Assembly: GCA_030068145.1 (NCBI GenBank)
Contig: JAPJBO010000070.1
Coordinates: forward strand, 372,001 to 436,000
Direction: 5' to 3'
DNA length: 64,000 bases
From: Diplonema papillatum
Taxonomy: Eukaryota; Euglenozoa; Diplonemea; Diplonemida; Diplonemidae
The notes below the pieces were generated by a model. It saw only the letters and a list, made by a program, of their open reading frames with translations, was not told the origin of the DNA and made no database searches. The translations under genes and the position numbers were made by a program. Positions 52,541-63,833 of the stretch are shown here, in pieces; the stretch's first letter is position 1; each line of letters begins with the position of its first letter.

Positions 52541-53281
52541 TACTTTAAACCTTAGTCCAAAGTTTGAGCAGAGCTGGGGGAAAATCTTAGTCCAAAGTTT
52601 GGGCAGAGCTGGGGGAAAATATTAGTCCAAAGTTTGGGCAGAGCTGGGGGAAAACCTTAGTCCAAAGTTTGGGCAGAGCTGGGGGAAAACCTTAGTCCAA
52701 AGTTTGGGCAGAGCTGGGGGAAAATCTTAGTCCAAAGTTTGGGCAGAGCTGGGGGAAAATCTTAGTCCAAAGTTTGGGCAGAGCTGGGGGAAAATCTTAG
52801 TCCAAAGTTTGGGCAGAGCTGGGGGAAAATCTTAGTCCAAAGTTTGGGCAGAGCTGGGGGAAAATCTTAGTCCAAAGTTTGGGCAGAGCTGGGGGAAAAT
52901 CTTAGTCCAAAGTTTGGGCAGAGCTGGGGGAAAATCTTAGTCCAAAGTTTGGGCAGAGCTGGGGGAAAATCTTAGTCCAAAGTTTGGGCAGAGCTGGGGG
53001 AAAATCTTAGTCCAAAGTTTGGGCAGAGCTGGGGGAAAATCTTAGTCCAAAGTTTGGGCAGAGCTGGGGGAAAATCTTAGTCCAAAGTTTGGGCAGAGCT
53101 GGGGGAAAATCTTAGTCCAAAGTTTGGGCAGAGCTGGGGGAAAATCTTAGTCCAAAGTTTGGGCAGAGCTGGGGGAAAATCTTAGTCCAAAGTTTGGGCA
53201 GAGCTGGGGGAAAATCTTAGTCCAAAGTTTGGGCAGAGCTGGGGGAAAACCTTAGTCCAAAGTTTGGGCAGAGCTGGGGGA
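52541..53281. repeat. 35-bp satellite, about 21 copies
   Basis: Unit gctgggggaaaatcttagtc plus caaagtttgggcaga, very uniform in the middle. On the minus strand each unit reads TTTTCCCCCAG|CTCTGCC (acceptor-like) and GGACTAAG|ATTTTC; edge units near 53251, 52690 and 52655 have AAG|GTTTTC instead. Single dispersed units related to it occur at 4050, 35600 and 36070. Confidence 0.95.
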
Positions 53282-56200
53282 GGGTGGCCAAAAGAATGCG
53301 ATGCATACTGTCGTCTGGGTTGCCAATCACCGACACGCTGACCGGAGACTGGCTTTCGCGCTTCCACGTAGCCCTGACCTTGCCCGTGCGCGGGTCGCAG
53401 ATGCTGACGTGGTTCCACGTGTTTTCGCTCATGTGAATGCAGATCGAGCCTGTGGGGATGAGTGTTGCTTCGTGAGTTGCGTTTCGACTCCAAATATGAC
53501 AACGGGGATTTGTACAGGGCTCGAAAGCAGATTCAGGAAGACGGCAGGTTGCAGGACGATCCGTGATGACTGAGTGCGCACCGTCCCCCGGATGACAGGC
53601 GGCACACTTCGCCATCAACACATCAACACATCAACACATCAACGCATCAACACATCAACACATCAACACATCAACACATCAACACATCAACACATCAACA
53701 CATCAACACATCAACACATCTGCGCTTGACCGGTTCTACCCATTGCCGGGGTTCAATTCAGGGGACAGACGCCGTTAGCCAGATAACGTATGAGTGGCGT
53801 GCTCCTAGCGCGCAGTTTTAGAGCGCGTAGCCTGTACACTAAAGCGAGGTGCCCCGAATAACAACTAATGTGGGATGCATGCTTTACGTGGTCTTATTCT
53901 CCTTCACCCCGGATAGACCACAGGGAAGTGTACCACACCACCACGCGCACTATTCTCCTACTCTACCCCGATTATTGATATCCGAGGCCCTTTCTTGCAA
54001 GGCAGCTGCCTATCGTTCTTCTCGTGCACAGTGCATACACCTCTCCGAGGGGGCTCCTGTATTTTTTGCAATTGTTCGTTGGCTTCATTTTTCTCTGGGA
54101 CTACGTTACTTTCGGTACGAAATTGCACTGTGTTCGGAGTAAAAGCACACCGGCGCAGAGGACCGCCGAGTGGTGGTGCAAGTCATCCTGGGCGGGTCGC
54201 GCGCCTATGAGGACGCCGGGTGTGGCGCGGTCGGTGGACCAGACGAAGAGGGCGTTGTCCTGCGATACGGCCACGACGAAGTTTTGGTCGACGGACACAG
54301 AGCGCCAGGGTCGCACGGCTTTGCCCGACCCCGCGAGGAGTGTCCTCGTCTCGAACCGAGCGGAGGTCTGCTGGTACCACAGCTCGCCGTCCCTCCCGCC
54401 GACGACCAGGTGCCCGCCGCCGGCGGCGAGGGTTTGGTACAGGTCGGTCTTGACGGACCACACGACGCCCTTCTGCTTCATGTCGTAGCACAGCAGCGTC
54501 TGCTTCCCGCCGATGACCAGGTACTCCTCGTCGGCCGCCACCGCGCGCGGCGACACGAACGCGACGGATTCGTACGCCTGCGACTCCTTGTTCAAGTGGT
54601 ATACCCGCACCGCATCCGCAACGCACGCGCAGTACACCGACTTGTCGTCGAAGTGGCTGGTCGTGAACGACGCGCGGGGCCAGTCGCTCCGGAGTTCCAC
54701 CCGGACCGAGCGCCAGTCACCGGCTGCCTTGTCCATGTCGATCAGCTGGTACGCGGGCGCCTCTCCGACGGTCGAGATGCACCCGAAATCGGACTCCGTG
54801 CACTCTTCGTTCGAGACGACCGACCCGTCCCACACGGACGGCGGCTTCGCCGCTGAGTCGGACTCCTTCAAAAAAGTGTCGTGGATCATCGCCTTCGCGG
54901 CGCTCCGCTCGGCCGGCGTCGCCGCGAGCCGGTCCCCCGACTGCGTCCGCACGCTGACCGCTCTGTCCGCTGCCGGCTGCCGCTGCACGAGCTCCGCGCC
55001 CTCCGGCGCCGAAACGCCCCCGCCCTTCCCCGCCAGCCCGGCAGTGGTGGTGGTGGACCCGTCGGCGCAGATCGTGATCGACTCGACGGTTCCGATGGCG
55101 ACCTTCGAACCGGCGCGGCGCCGGGCGGCCGCCCCTTTTTGCCGCAGGCTCGGCTTCGCCGGCTTCACCCCGGCCTCCGCCGCTGCGGCGGCGGCGGCGT
55201 CGTAGCGCGGCGTCGAGTTCTCCGACGGGTTCGCCGCCGACAAGTCGCCCTCCGAGGTCTCGTCGCTGCGGTCCGACCCAGCGGCGGCGTGGCCCGGCGG
55301 CAGCCCGCACGCGGACGGCGCCGAGTGCGCGTCGCTCCCGCCGCTCTGCCGGCGGCCCGCCGCCGGCTTCGCCGCCGTCGGCGGCACCCACTTGGGGGCA
55401 CGCGCGACCAAGCTGCAGCGGCCAGGCGGTGCGGGCGGCGGCGCTTTGCCGCCGCCCCACGGGGCGGGCCGGCAGAGCGCGTTGACATTCGGCGTCGGGC
55501 CCAGCGGCGAGCCGGGGCTCGCGACCGTGAACGCGGCGCCGAACGCGGCCTTCGGCGACGGCCGCGACGCGAGGGAGTCGTTCATGTTGACAGACCCCCC
55601 GTGGCTGTACGGCGCGTGCGCGTCGTCCATCTCCGACAGGTTGCTCGACGTCCTCCTGATGCCCTCATACGCCAGGGTATACTGCGACAGACAGCCGTGG
55701 GGACTGGGGGCGGGATAGTCGGTACAGTCGGTGTAGGCTTCAGGGATTTCGCGCATCGAGAGGCAGATTTCAGGCGGAGACCGAGAGTGTGCGGGCTGCC
55801 TGAGCAGGGCGTCGTGCTCGATCCCGGCAAGCTCCTCAGCGTCGGAGAGGACGCGGGAGCCGAGCGAGATCTCCTGGCGCTTCGCGCAGACCCGCGTCTT
55901 CTCTTGGACCGCGAGTTTGAGGTCGCGCACGGTGCGGAACGCGCGGATGTCGAACCGCTCGGGCTGCGGCATCTTCACGACGAGCCCCGCCGGCTCGCGG
56001 CGGGCCGGCAGCGTCTGCCACAGCCGGCCGCTCTGAGACCCAAGCGGGTGGCTCCAGCTGTTGGAGCTGGCGCCCAGGTCGACGGCGGACAGGTTGTCGC
56101 CGCCGCCGCCGCCGCCGCCGGGCGACGTCGGCGAACGGGCGCCGGCGAGCGTGAAGCTCGCGCACCGGCGCACGTCGGTGACGACCCGCTGCTTGCTCGG

Positions 56201-56875
56201 CGGCAGCGCCGTTCCCGCCTTCGCCGGGAACGGCCGCGCGTCGCCCGCCGCGGCGGCGAGGGCCGGCGCATGCGACGCTAGGGGCGAGGCCCGGGGCGTC
56301 GTCGCGAACGAGCTCGCGAGCAGCGGCGCGTCGAAGCTGTTGCAGTTCGTCGGCGGGCAGCCGTTCGTAGACGCGGAGCCGAGGCTCGTCGGGTGAGGCG
56401 ACCCACTCGTCGTCGCGGGCGACGTGACCGACTGCAACGCAGCGTTGCTCGCATCAGCGGTGGACGGAAACTGGGGCAGGCCGACCCTCAGGTTCTGCGA
56501 CGAGAGCTGCAACGACGCCGGCATCGGCGTCCTCAGCGAGCTACCAGACCGGTGGATCGACGAAGCAGTCGGGCTGACTGAAGCCCTGTCCACGGAGCCT
56601 GCCGGTTTCGACAGCAAACTCGCGATCATCGGCGACGCGGAAGGCCTGCGGCTGCTCGGAGAGCCCAGCAGCAAGCTCCCCGAAGGCGATGGAGACTGCC
56701 TCACGCCGCCGCCGCCGCTGGTTCCGAGCCACGCGTTGGGGCTGCACGTCGGGGTGCAGCCGGGCGCCGGGTAGACGCCGTCGACCTCCCCGTTTATAAT
56801 GCGCATGGCCTTCGCGATGACCGACGCCGAGCTGGTGTCTTCTAGCAGCATCCTCGGCTCGACGAGGCCCTGCAT
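53217..56875 (-). CDS. Ubiquitin-like / WD-type beta-propeller protein (2 exons recognised)
   Basis: Exon 56875-54151 (from the first in-frame ATG) and exon 53449-53217 join in phase 1 at GTGTGC...cccacag. After a ~300-residue Ser/Pro-rich region comes a ubiquitin-like fold (VRDLKLAVQEKTRV, ISLGSRVLSDAEEL), then a long low-complexity linker, then WD/beta-propeller strands (VYCACVADAVRVYHLN, DEEYLVIGGKQTLLCYDM, GGHLVVGGRDGELWY, FVVAVSQDNALFVW) continuing across the intron (LCAG + SICIHMSENTWNHVSICD). Role unknown; WD/Ubl combinations often act as scaffolds. The open frame runs upstream through a (GA)n tract but contains no ATG there. The 3' end is uncertain: the ORF stops inside the 35-bp array, or splices at AAG|GTTTTC (53251). 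Confidence 0.7.
53450..54150 (-). other. Ubl/WD gene intron with dispersed repeat and 8-bp array
   Basis: GT-AG, phase 1. Its 5' part (about 54100-54010) is a part copy of the 20127-20375/43640-43825 dispersed family. It also contains 13 copies of an 8-bp unit at 53613-53720. Confidence 0.75.
53613..53720. repeat. 8-bp tandem repeat (atcaacac)n
   Basis: About 13.5 copies, one variant unit. Confidence 0.97.
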
Positions 56876-56920
56876 GACATCTCCTATCACGTGAATTGTT
56901 ACCGACTCCTCTCCCTCGCT

Positions 56921-58100
<1,180 letters not shown>

Positions 58101-58104
58101 ATCG

Positions 58105-58705
58105 GGCATCTACTCTGTCCTGACGACGGAAGCCGCAGAAGACGAGAAAGCCGGAAGCTCCAGAATTATTGGTTCGGGAAGCGCGAGGCCCCTGAAAAAG
58201 CGGAGAGGGCCGTGCACGACCGCCTCTGCCTGAGCCGGCGGCGCCAGGGCGCCCGTGTGGAGGTGCCAACCCGGCTGGAAGACGGGCATCGCCGCTCATA
58301 TCCACGAGCAGGTCGTGAGGGTCAACGCGAAGCAGCTGTGTTCATCCGAAAAGGGAAACGACCCCACTGTCCCTCTCGACATCGGGCACACACAAACGAT
58401 GCGTATACGGCGGCTCGTGATGCACTAACAGTTTTGTACAGCCAAGCTCAGGCTAAGTTGCAGAAGTATTGGGCTGAATGCCGCCACTTCGGAGACGAAG
58501 CTCGGGTGCACTCAGACAGGTGCGGACGGGTGTAGTAGCGGTCGTACGCTACCCTCAGAGCTCCAGCTTTCCCCGTTGTGGCCGCTGGGAAAGCGCCCGA
58601 AGCAGAACTAAGACTAGTCCGGGAAGCGCGAGACCCCTGAAAAGGCGGGAAGAGGACCCGGCACGACCGCCTCTGTCTGAGCCGGCGGCGTGCCCTTCCC
58701 CGCAG
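58105..58705. repeat. Duplicated GC-rich segment, possible gene relic
   Basis: 58178-58265 and 58619-58700 share gggaagcgcga, cccctgaaaa and cacgaccgcctctg...tgagccggcgg. One plus frame through 58255-58415 looks protein-like (AHIHEQVVRVNAKQLCSSEK, VPLDIGHTQTMRIRRLVMH) but is broken by a stop; another frame is open to 58535. A decayed gene is possible, family unknown. Confidence 0.4.
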
Positions 58706-58785
58706 CTCAGGGCAAGCACACGGTGATGCCTCTAATGCCAGCCTCGGTAAGTGAGGGGGGCAGACAGGGAGCGCGCATGTGGGGT

Positions 58786-59105
58786 TGACGAGTCCTGCTT
58801 ACCAGAAGTGGCCCACTTAGAACCAGGATTCTACGTTAGGGTTCAATGAAGTAACCCTGAGCTCACGCCCATTTAAAGTTTGAGAATAGGTCGAGAAAGC
58901 GATTTCCCCAATGCCTTCAATCATTCGCTTTACCTGGCGTAACTCCTGTTTTGGCTCTAGCTATCCTGAGGGAAACTTCGGAGTGAACCAGCTACTAGAT
59001 GGTTCGATGGGTCTTTCGCCCCTAAACCCAGCTTTGACGAGCGATTTGCACGTCAACACCGCAACGGGGTTTCCCCGCTACTCCGCTCTTGCCCCATCTT
59101 TGTCA
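58786..59105 (-). rRNA. LSU (28S) rRNA gene fragment, domain II
   Basis: Plus strand is antisense rRNA: tcctgcttaccagaagtggc, cccatttaaagtttgagaat, atcattcgctttacc, agctatcctgagggaaactt, gaaccagctactagatggtt, tttcgcccctaaaccc and gatttgcacgtcaacaccgc are near-exact conserved 28S blocks in correct order. Only about 320 nt are present, bounded by non-rDNA, so this is an isolated fragment, best preserved of the four in the window. Confidence 0.9.
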
Positions 59106-59347
59106 CTGTTCGCTGCCGCTGAGGCGAGCTGAATTTCAAAGCCAGTCAGAACCCGATCGTTGTTGCAGGGCTCTACTGCGAAGAACCGTGAAACGGGAGT
59201 TTGCCCGGAGGCTTTCCGTATTCCGTAGATGCTTCTAGCTGTAGTAGTGTCCAAGCTTTCACTCGTCTTGACCACGGTTAAGTGCGCTATTGGTGTGTCG
59301 AAGCAGGTGGAACAAGCCAAGCCAGGGTTGCTACTCGACCCGCATTT

Positions 59348-60937
59348 TCAGGGCAGGTAAGCAGCCGAGGCCCTGATGTCGGACGTGTCTGTGAGGGGTC
59401 GCTTGGTGCGCGCCGCCGGTTGAAGGAGCGAGAGCCGCAGCTCTTGCGACAGGGGCACGCGGGCCGCGGGGCGGAAGCCGGCCGCTTTGCCGGCGTGCGG
59501 TGCGAACGGCGTCCGCGCGAACGGAAAGGGAACGAGCCGCCTGCGGCTGCCGCTGCGCGGGAAGGGGTCCGACGACCCATCGACCGCCAGCGGCAAGTCC
59601 AAACCGGGCGCGCCGTACTTCGCGCACCGCTTCCTCGCCGCCGTCGCGAACGACCGCAGCAGGTTGCGGACTACCTTGCTCCGCTCGTTCGCCTTGTGCC
59701 CCTTCAGGTGGTACGCGGTGTGTCGTCCCTGCACCGGGATAGCCGGAGGCACCTCGTAATAAACGGAAGGCGCCAACTTCACAGGCAGCGGCTCGAGCTT
59801 CAACGGGGATGCCGGCCTGCAACGATACCGAGGGCTTCCTCTCGGGCTCACAGACAGGCCGGACACCGCCTGTTCGGACATGCCTTCACACTCAGCCTCG
59901 TCCCACGAACAAGGCGGCAACGGAGTGCCTCGGGTCGTCTGTGCGGTGCCCCATGTACGGTGCCGACTGCCCGACAGCTGCGAGCACACGTTGCCGCTGT
60001 TGTAGAACCCGAACTGGTCGGGCGCCATGCCGCGGATGGTGCGCGGGGCCGGCTTCTCCGGCGCGCGGGTCGCCGCCAGCCGCTCGCATTCTTTCGACAG
60101 GCGCGCCGCTTCTTCGAGGTCGACGGCATCCTGCGTGCAAAGGGGCCTGCGGCATCGGATGACGTGGCCCCCGCGTGATATCATGCCTTGCGCATTCAGC
60201 CGACGTTTCTTTGTGTTTCCGGCAATAATCGCGCAGTCAGTTGCCTGGGACGGTGATACTTTTGATTGTCGTTCATAGTATCAGGTTGCTTAGATTCGTT
60301 GCATGTATAGTGCAGTGATGACGGAGCGGTGGTGGAATGATGCGGAGGTTGGGAGGGTTTTGTGCAGTGCATTTTCGCTTGGTTGACCGGAATGAAGCCT
60401 TAATATAGGGGCCGCGCAAAGCACATCCCACACTGTGTGTGTGGGTGCAACTTGAACTGGAGCTTGGCATAGGTGGTATAGACTAATACTGAGACGGGCT
60501 GGCAAAATGAAAGACGCGCATGGAAGGACGTTGAAGTATGGCTAAAGACCAATGAGGTTCCTGCTGCCCCCCTACCTACGCCGACTCCCCGACAGCTGCG
60601 AGCACGCGTTGCCGCTGTTGTAGAACACATACCATGCCTTGCGTATGCAGCCGACTTCCTTTTTCGCTTGGTTGCCTTCTGTGGACGAAGCAGTGCCCTG
60701 CCGGCTTCGACAGGCATGCTCCTATGAGACGAAAGAAGCCCGTGGCCACTTGACCCTGAGATTGAGGACCCGGAGCATGCAGTCCGCAAGGTGGTCCTCA
60801 CCTGCTCTGCTGCCGGCTTCGACAGGCATGCTCCTATGAGACGAAAGAAGCCCGTGGCCGCTTGACCCTGAGTTTGAGGACCCGGAGCATGCAGTCCGCA
60901 AGGTGGTCCTCACCTGCTCTGCTGCCGGCTTCTGCAT
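59348..60937 (-). CDS. Hypothetical two-exon protein (~268 aa)
   Basis: Exon 1 (60937-60914) is ATG plus seven codons (MQKPAAEQ) followed by a strong donor CAG|GTGAGG; exon 2 (60130-59348) follows tttgcacgcag| in phase 0, giving MQKPAAEQ-DAVDLEEAARLSKEC. Exon 2 has GC-rich third positions and no breaks. Features: EEAARLSKECERLAATRA helix, FGFYNSGNVCSQLSG, and a basic C-terminal half (RNLLRSFATAARKRCAKYG). No domain recognised. The intron (60913-60131) contains two more tandem copies of the exon 1 end plus donor, and a duplicated piece of exon 2. If exon 1 is wrong, the open frame from 60184 still stands. Confidence 0.6.
60588..60645 (-). pseudogene. Duplicated fragment of exon 2 inside the intron
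   Basis: Minus strand gttctacaacagcggcaacg...tcgcagctgtcggg matches exon 2 (FYNSGN-CSQLSGSR) at 59965-60010 and then hits a stop. Confidence 0.7.
60700..60935. repeat. ~118-bp tandem repeat spanning an exon-intron boundary
   Basis: Two and a part copies containing ccggagcatgcagtccgcaa, ggtggtcctcacctgctctg and ctgccggcttc. Each holds the CAG|GTGAGG donor of the hypothetical gene on the minus strand. Confidence 0.9.
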
Positions 60938-61112
60938 GGTTGACAGTGCTTGGACAATTGGATTGGACCCGCCTGGGCCTTAATAGCTTTCCAAAGTTGT
61001 TGGATGGACTGAGGATCGCCGGAGGAAAACGAAGAGAGCGGGCGTGTTTTGTTTTCTTCTTTTTTTGGTGATCTCCTGATCCAACGGAGGCAAGGGGGTC
61101 GTCGAGTGACAA

Positions 61113-61830
61113 AGCTGCGGACAGGTGGGGACAAAAAATGATGACTCAAAGGTGCCACAAACGCTCGTCGCACGGGCCTGGGCCCCTCCGATGCGCCGGT
61201 GGCTATTCCACCTGGGCCCCCGTACGTGCACGTGGAACAACGCGTGACGCTTCTTGAGAAGTGCGGCTTTCTCCTCCGAAGAACTGGCACGATCTGGAAG
61301 AATCCCCTTACCAAAGACTCCTTTTTGGGGGCTCGAAGGACTCTCAAGAGCTGGGTTTTGGGTCGCCGAAGTACAGGGAAGAAGAGAAGAATGAAGAAGT
61401 TCAGTCCTGGCAAGAGCGTAACGTGGCAACCGCGGCACACAAAGCTTTGAGCTGTAGTCGGCACGGTCCCACTCCGGCGTGCTCGGGACAGAAGAATGAA
61501 AGCGGCTGGCTGCCCACTCAGCCCAGAGGCGTTCAGTTAACTACGGCATGCAAAGTTTGTAGTCGGAGACTCTGTCCGTTCTACCCCGTGGGTAGATGCC
61601 CTCTACGGAAAACGCCAGGCAGAGCGGGCAGTCACTTGATTCGCCAGGCCACTACGCATTTTTTTTAAGAGGGGCATCGCAACTTCGAGCCCTTCCCCAC
61701 TTTCGTAGTGGCAAGCCATCCTCGAGCACTGGTCTGAGGGAGTGAGGGATCGAGTTTCCCCTGAACGCCAACTCGGAGGGTAGACTTGCCGGTGCAAAAC
61801 CGCAGTTGTAATGTAAGTATTGTCGTTTCT
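61113..61830. other. Intergenic, no supportable gene
   Basis: Chance frames only; T run at 61660-61667. Confidence 0.5.
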
Positions 61831-62330
61831 CCAGCTGCGCCGCTGATGCTTGCTTGCTGGCACAAGGAAACCAAAGGGGAATGTCCTTCCGAATCGCCTT
61901 CCTGTGCGTGTCTGTCAGGCGGCTGATGTATCGCTTTGAAAAGCAGCGTGCACCTTCGGCGGTGGCTTTTATCGGCCTCGTTGCCCGCTGCCGACGTCGG
62001 GCCAGCCTGCTCGTTGTCACCACCGTCCGCTGCCGCCGATAGCTTTCTGCGGTCGATACTTTCTAGCGCTGTACGTCTTACCGGCCCGGGATAGGTTGGA
62101 CAGCATTCGCGACTTGCTCCAAGGTTGTTGAAGCCCCAAGGGAAGAAGCTGTCCTCCGCCTTCCCGGCGGCTGCCGGATGCCGGCGTCTTGCGAGTAGCG
62201 AGCCGCCCTTCGCTGCATTGCCTTCAACGGCAGCTGCGCGCGCCGTTTTGTCGGTGGCCTTCCGCGCTGGCTCTTCCACCTCGTTGCTCGCTGCCGGTGA
62301 GGGGTCTGCTTCCGCGTAGTGGGCACAACC
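61830..62330 (-). pseudogene. Decayed duplicate of the WDR74 3' end
   Basis: Minus strand reads EEPARKATDKTARAA near 62270, matching EEPARKAAGKTAQLL in the WDR74 C-terminus, and downstream aaggacattcccc...ccttgtgccagcaagcaagc matches the region after the WDR74 stop (62500-62560). A second, weaker repeat of the same part (SAAGNEADKSHRRR) lies at 61950-62010. No propeller sequence is present, so only the 3' end was copied. Confidence 0.7.
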
Positions 62331-62561
62331 GGTTGCTTTGACAGAGTGAGCCAATGCCCTCATCTCATCTCACCTTGAAGATGCGGCTGTGCCACGCATG
62401 GTATTGAGAGACGCTAGCACCGACATTGTGCATGTGTGTCACGGTCTTTCTGCTAGTGTAGACCAGCGTTCGAAAATTAATCCGGACACCAGCTGACGCT
62501 TACTTGCTGGTGCAAGGAAGCGTCCCGAAGCGGGGGAACGTCCTTCGCCTATCCGCGGCCG

Positions 62562-63833
62562 TCAGGCGGCGGTCGCCTTGCGAGCCGCCCTCCGCTTCTT
62601 CGCTTTCAACAGCAGCTGCGCCGTTTTGCCGGCAGCCTTCCGCGCCGGCTCCTCCGCCTCCGGCGCGGGGTCGGCCTCCTCGCCGTCGTCTCCGGCTTCC
62701 TCCTCGATTTCCTCCGCCGGCCGCTTTCGGCGGTGGACCTTCTTGAGGTCGAACCACGCTTCGTTGGCGACGTCTTCCTTGGTTCTGCCTTCCGTCGCGT
62801 CGTCGTGCGAGTAGCGGTCCAGGAACGGATCGGGGTGCAGGAAGAGGACCGCGTTCATGACCTGCTTGAGGTAGAGGACGGACACTTGTTTGCTGGTGTT
62901 GATGTCGAAGACGTGGACCTTCCGCGACAAACCGGCCACCGCGAGAAAAGGCAGCGAAGGGTGGAGGGAGAGGGCGCGCGGCGTTCCCGAGACGCCGCGG
63001 TACTTCGCGAGCAGCTTTTTTCCCACTGCGTCGACTCGGTACACGCTGCCGGTGTTGTCCGCGAGGAACACCTCCGCCTCGCCGCGTGCCTGCGCGCAGA
63101 AGAATCGGACGGAGTCGAGCCATTCGGGGGACCAGTTCATCGCCGGGCGGCGGTTCTTCTTGTCGGCCAGGTCGTACCGTCGCAGCTCCAGGTACCCCGT
63201 CGCGACGAAGAGCTCGCCGTTGCCGAGGATGCACGCCGCGCTGGGGAACACTTTTTCCCGCAGCCCGAGCACGTTGTGCGGCAGCTCCTTCGCCTGCCAC
63301 ACGCGCCTCCCGTTGGCCACCCGGTACACGGCCACCTCATTCGACCGCCCCCCTATCACCACGAACACCCCGCCGCCGAAGTGCGTGTCCGTTTTGAAGA
63401 AGTGAACGACGGTGATGGGCGCCTGCACTTCGAACCCACCGACGCTAACTAACTTCGTCTCGCCGGTCTCCTCGTCATCGTCGAGCCGGGCTGTCTGCAC
63501 GTGGCCGTCGCAGTCGACGGTTGAGAGCTGCGCAGTGTCCGGATCGAAGAACAGCGCGGTGGGTGTGGCCGACGGCAGCAGCGTGCCTTCGATCTGCTTC
63601 GCGTCCGTCGGGACGCCCCCTTCCTCCGCCGGCACGCCGCCGCGCAGGACGGTGACGGAGCCGTTCGCGTGGCCCACGATCCATTCGGACCGCTCCTTCC
63701 GCCCCTGGACGATGCCGCACACGCCTTGGTTCCGCTCCTGCACGCCCACTTGGTACGACACCTTCGGCAGCGACGCGCGCGTCAGGTCGACGACCTTCAG
63801 CAGCCCGGTTTCGTCGCCGGTGATGCACGCCAT
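62562..63833 (-). CDS. WDR74/Nsa1-like 60S ribosome assembly factor
   Basis: Uninterrupted, 423 codons from MACITGDETGLLKVVDL, chosen over an upstream ATG (63935) because the extra residues are lysine/threonine-rich and unlike the family. Propeller strands are clear: RSEWIVGHANGSVTVLRGG, TALFFDPDTAQLSTVDCDGH, GELFVATGYLELRRYDL, AEVFLADNTGSVYRVD, HPSLPFLAVAGLSRKVHVFD. The segment AVAGLSRKVHVFDI...VLYLKQ is the hallmark of WDR74/Nsa1, and a basic lysine/arginine C-terminal tail (KKRRAARKATAA) follows an acidic stretch. Known role of the family: nucleolar pre-60S particle maturation. Length agrees with the family (about 385-460 aa). Confidence 0.88.
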   Translation of the reverse strand: MACITGDETGLLKVVDLTRASLPKVSYQVGVQERNQGVCGIVQGRKERSEWIVGHANGSVTVLRGGVPAEEGGVPTDAKQIEGTLLPSATPTALFFDPDTAQLSTVDCDGHVQTARLDDDEETGETKLVSVGGFEVQAPITVVHFFKTDTHFGGGVFVVIGGRSNEVAVYRVANGRRVWQAKELPHNVLGLREKVFPSAACILGNGELFVATGYLELRRYDLADKKNRRPAMNWSPEWLDSVRFFCAQARGEAEVFLADNTGSVYRVDAVGKKLLAKYRGVSGTPRALSLHPSLPFLAVAGLSRKVHVFDINTSKQVSVLYLKQVMNAVLFLHPDPFLDRYSHDDATEGRTKEDVANEAWFDLKKVHRRKRPAEEIEEEAGDDGEEADPAPEAEEPARKAAGKTAQLLLKAKKRRAARKATAA

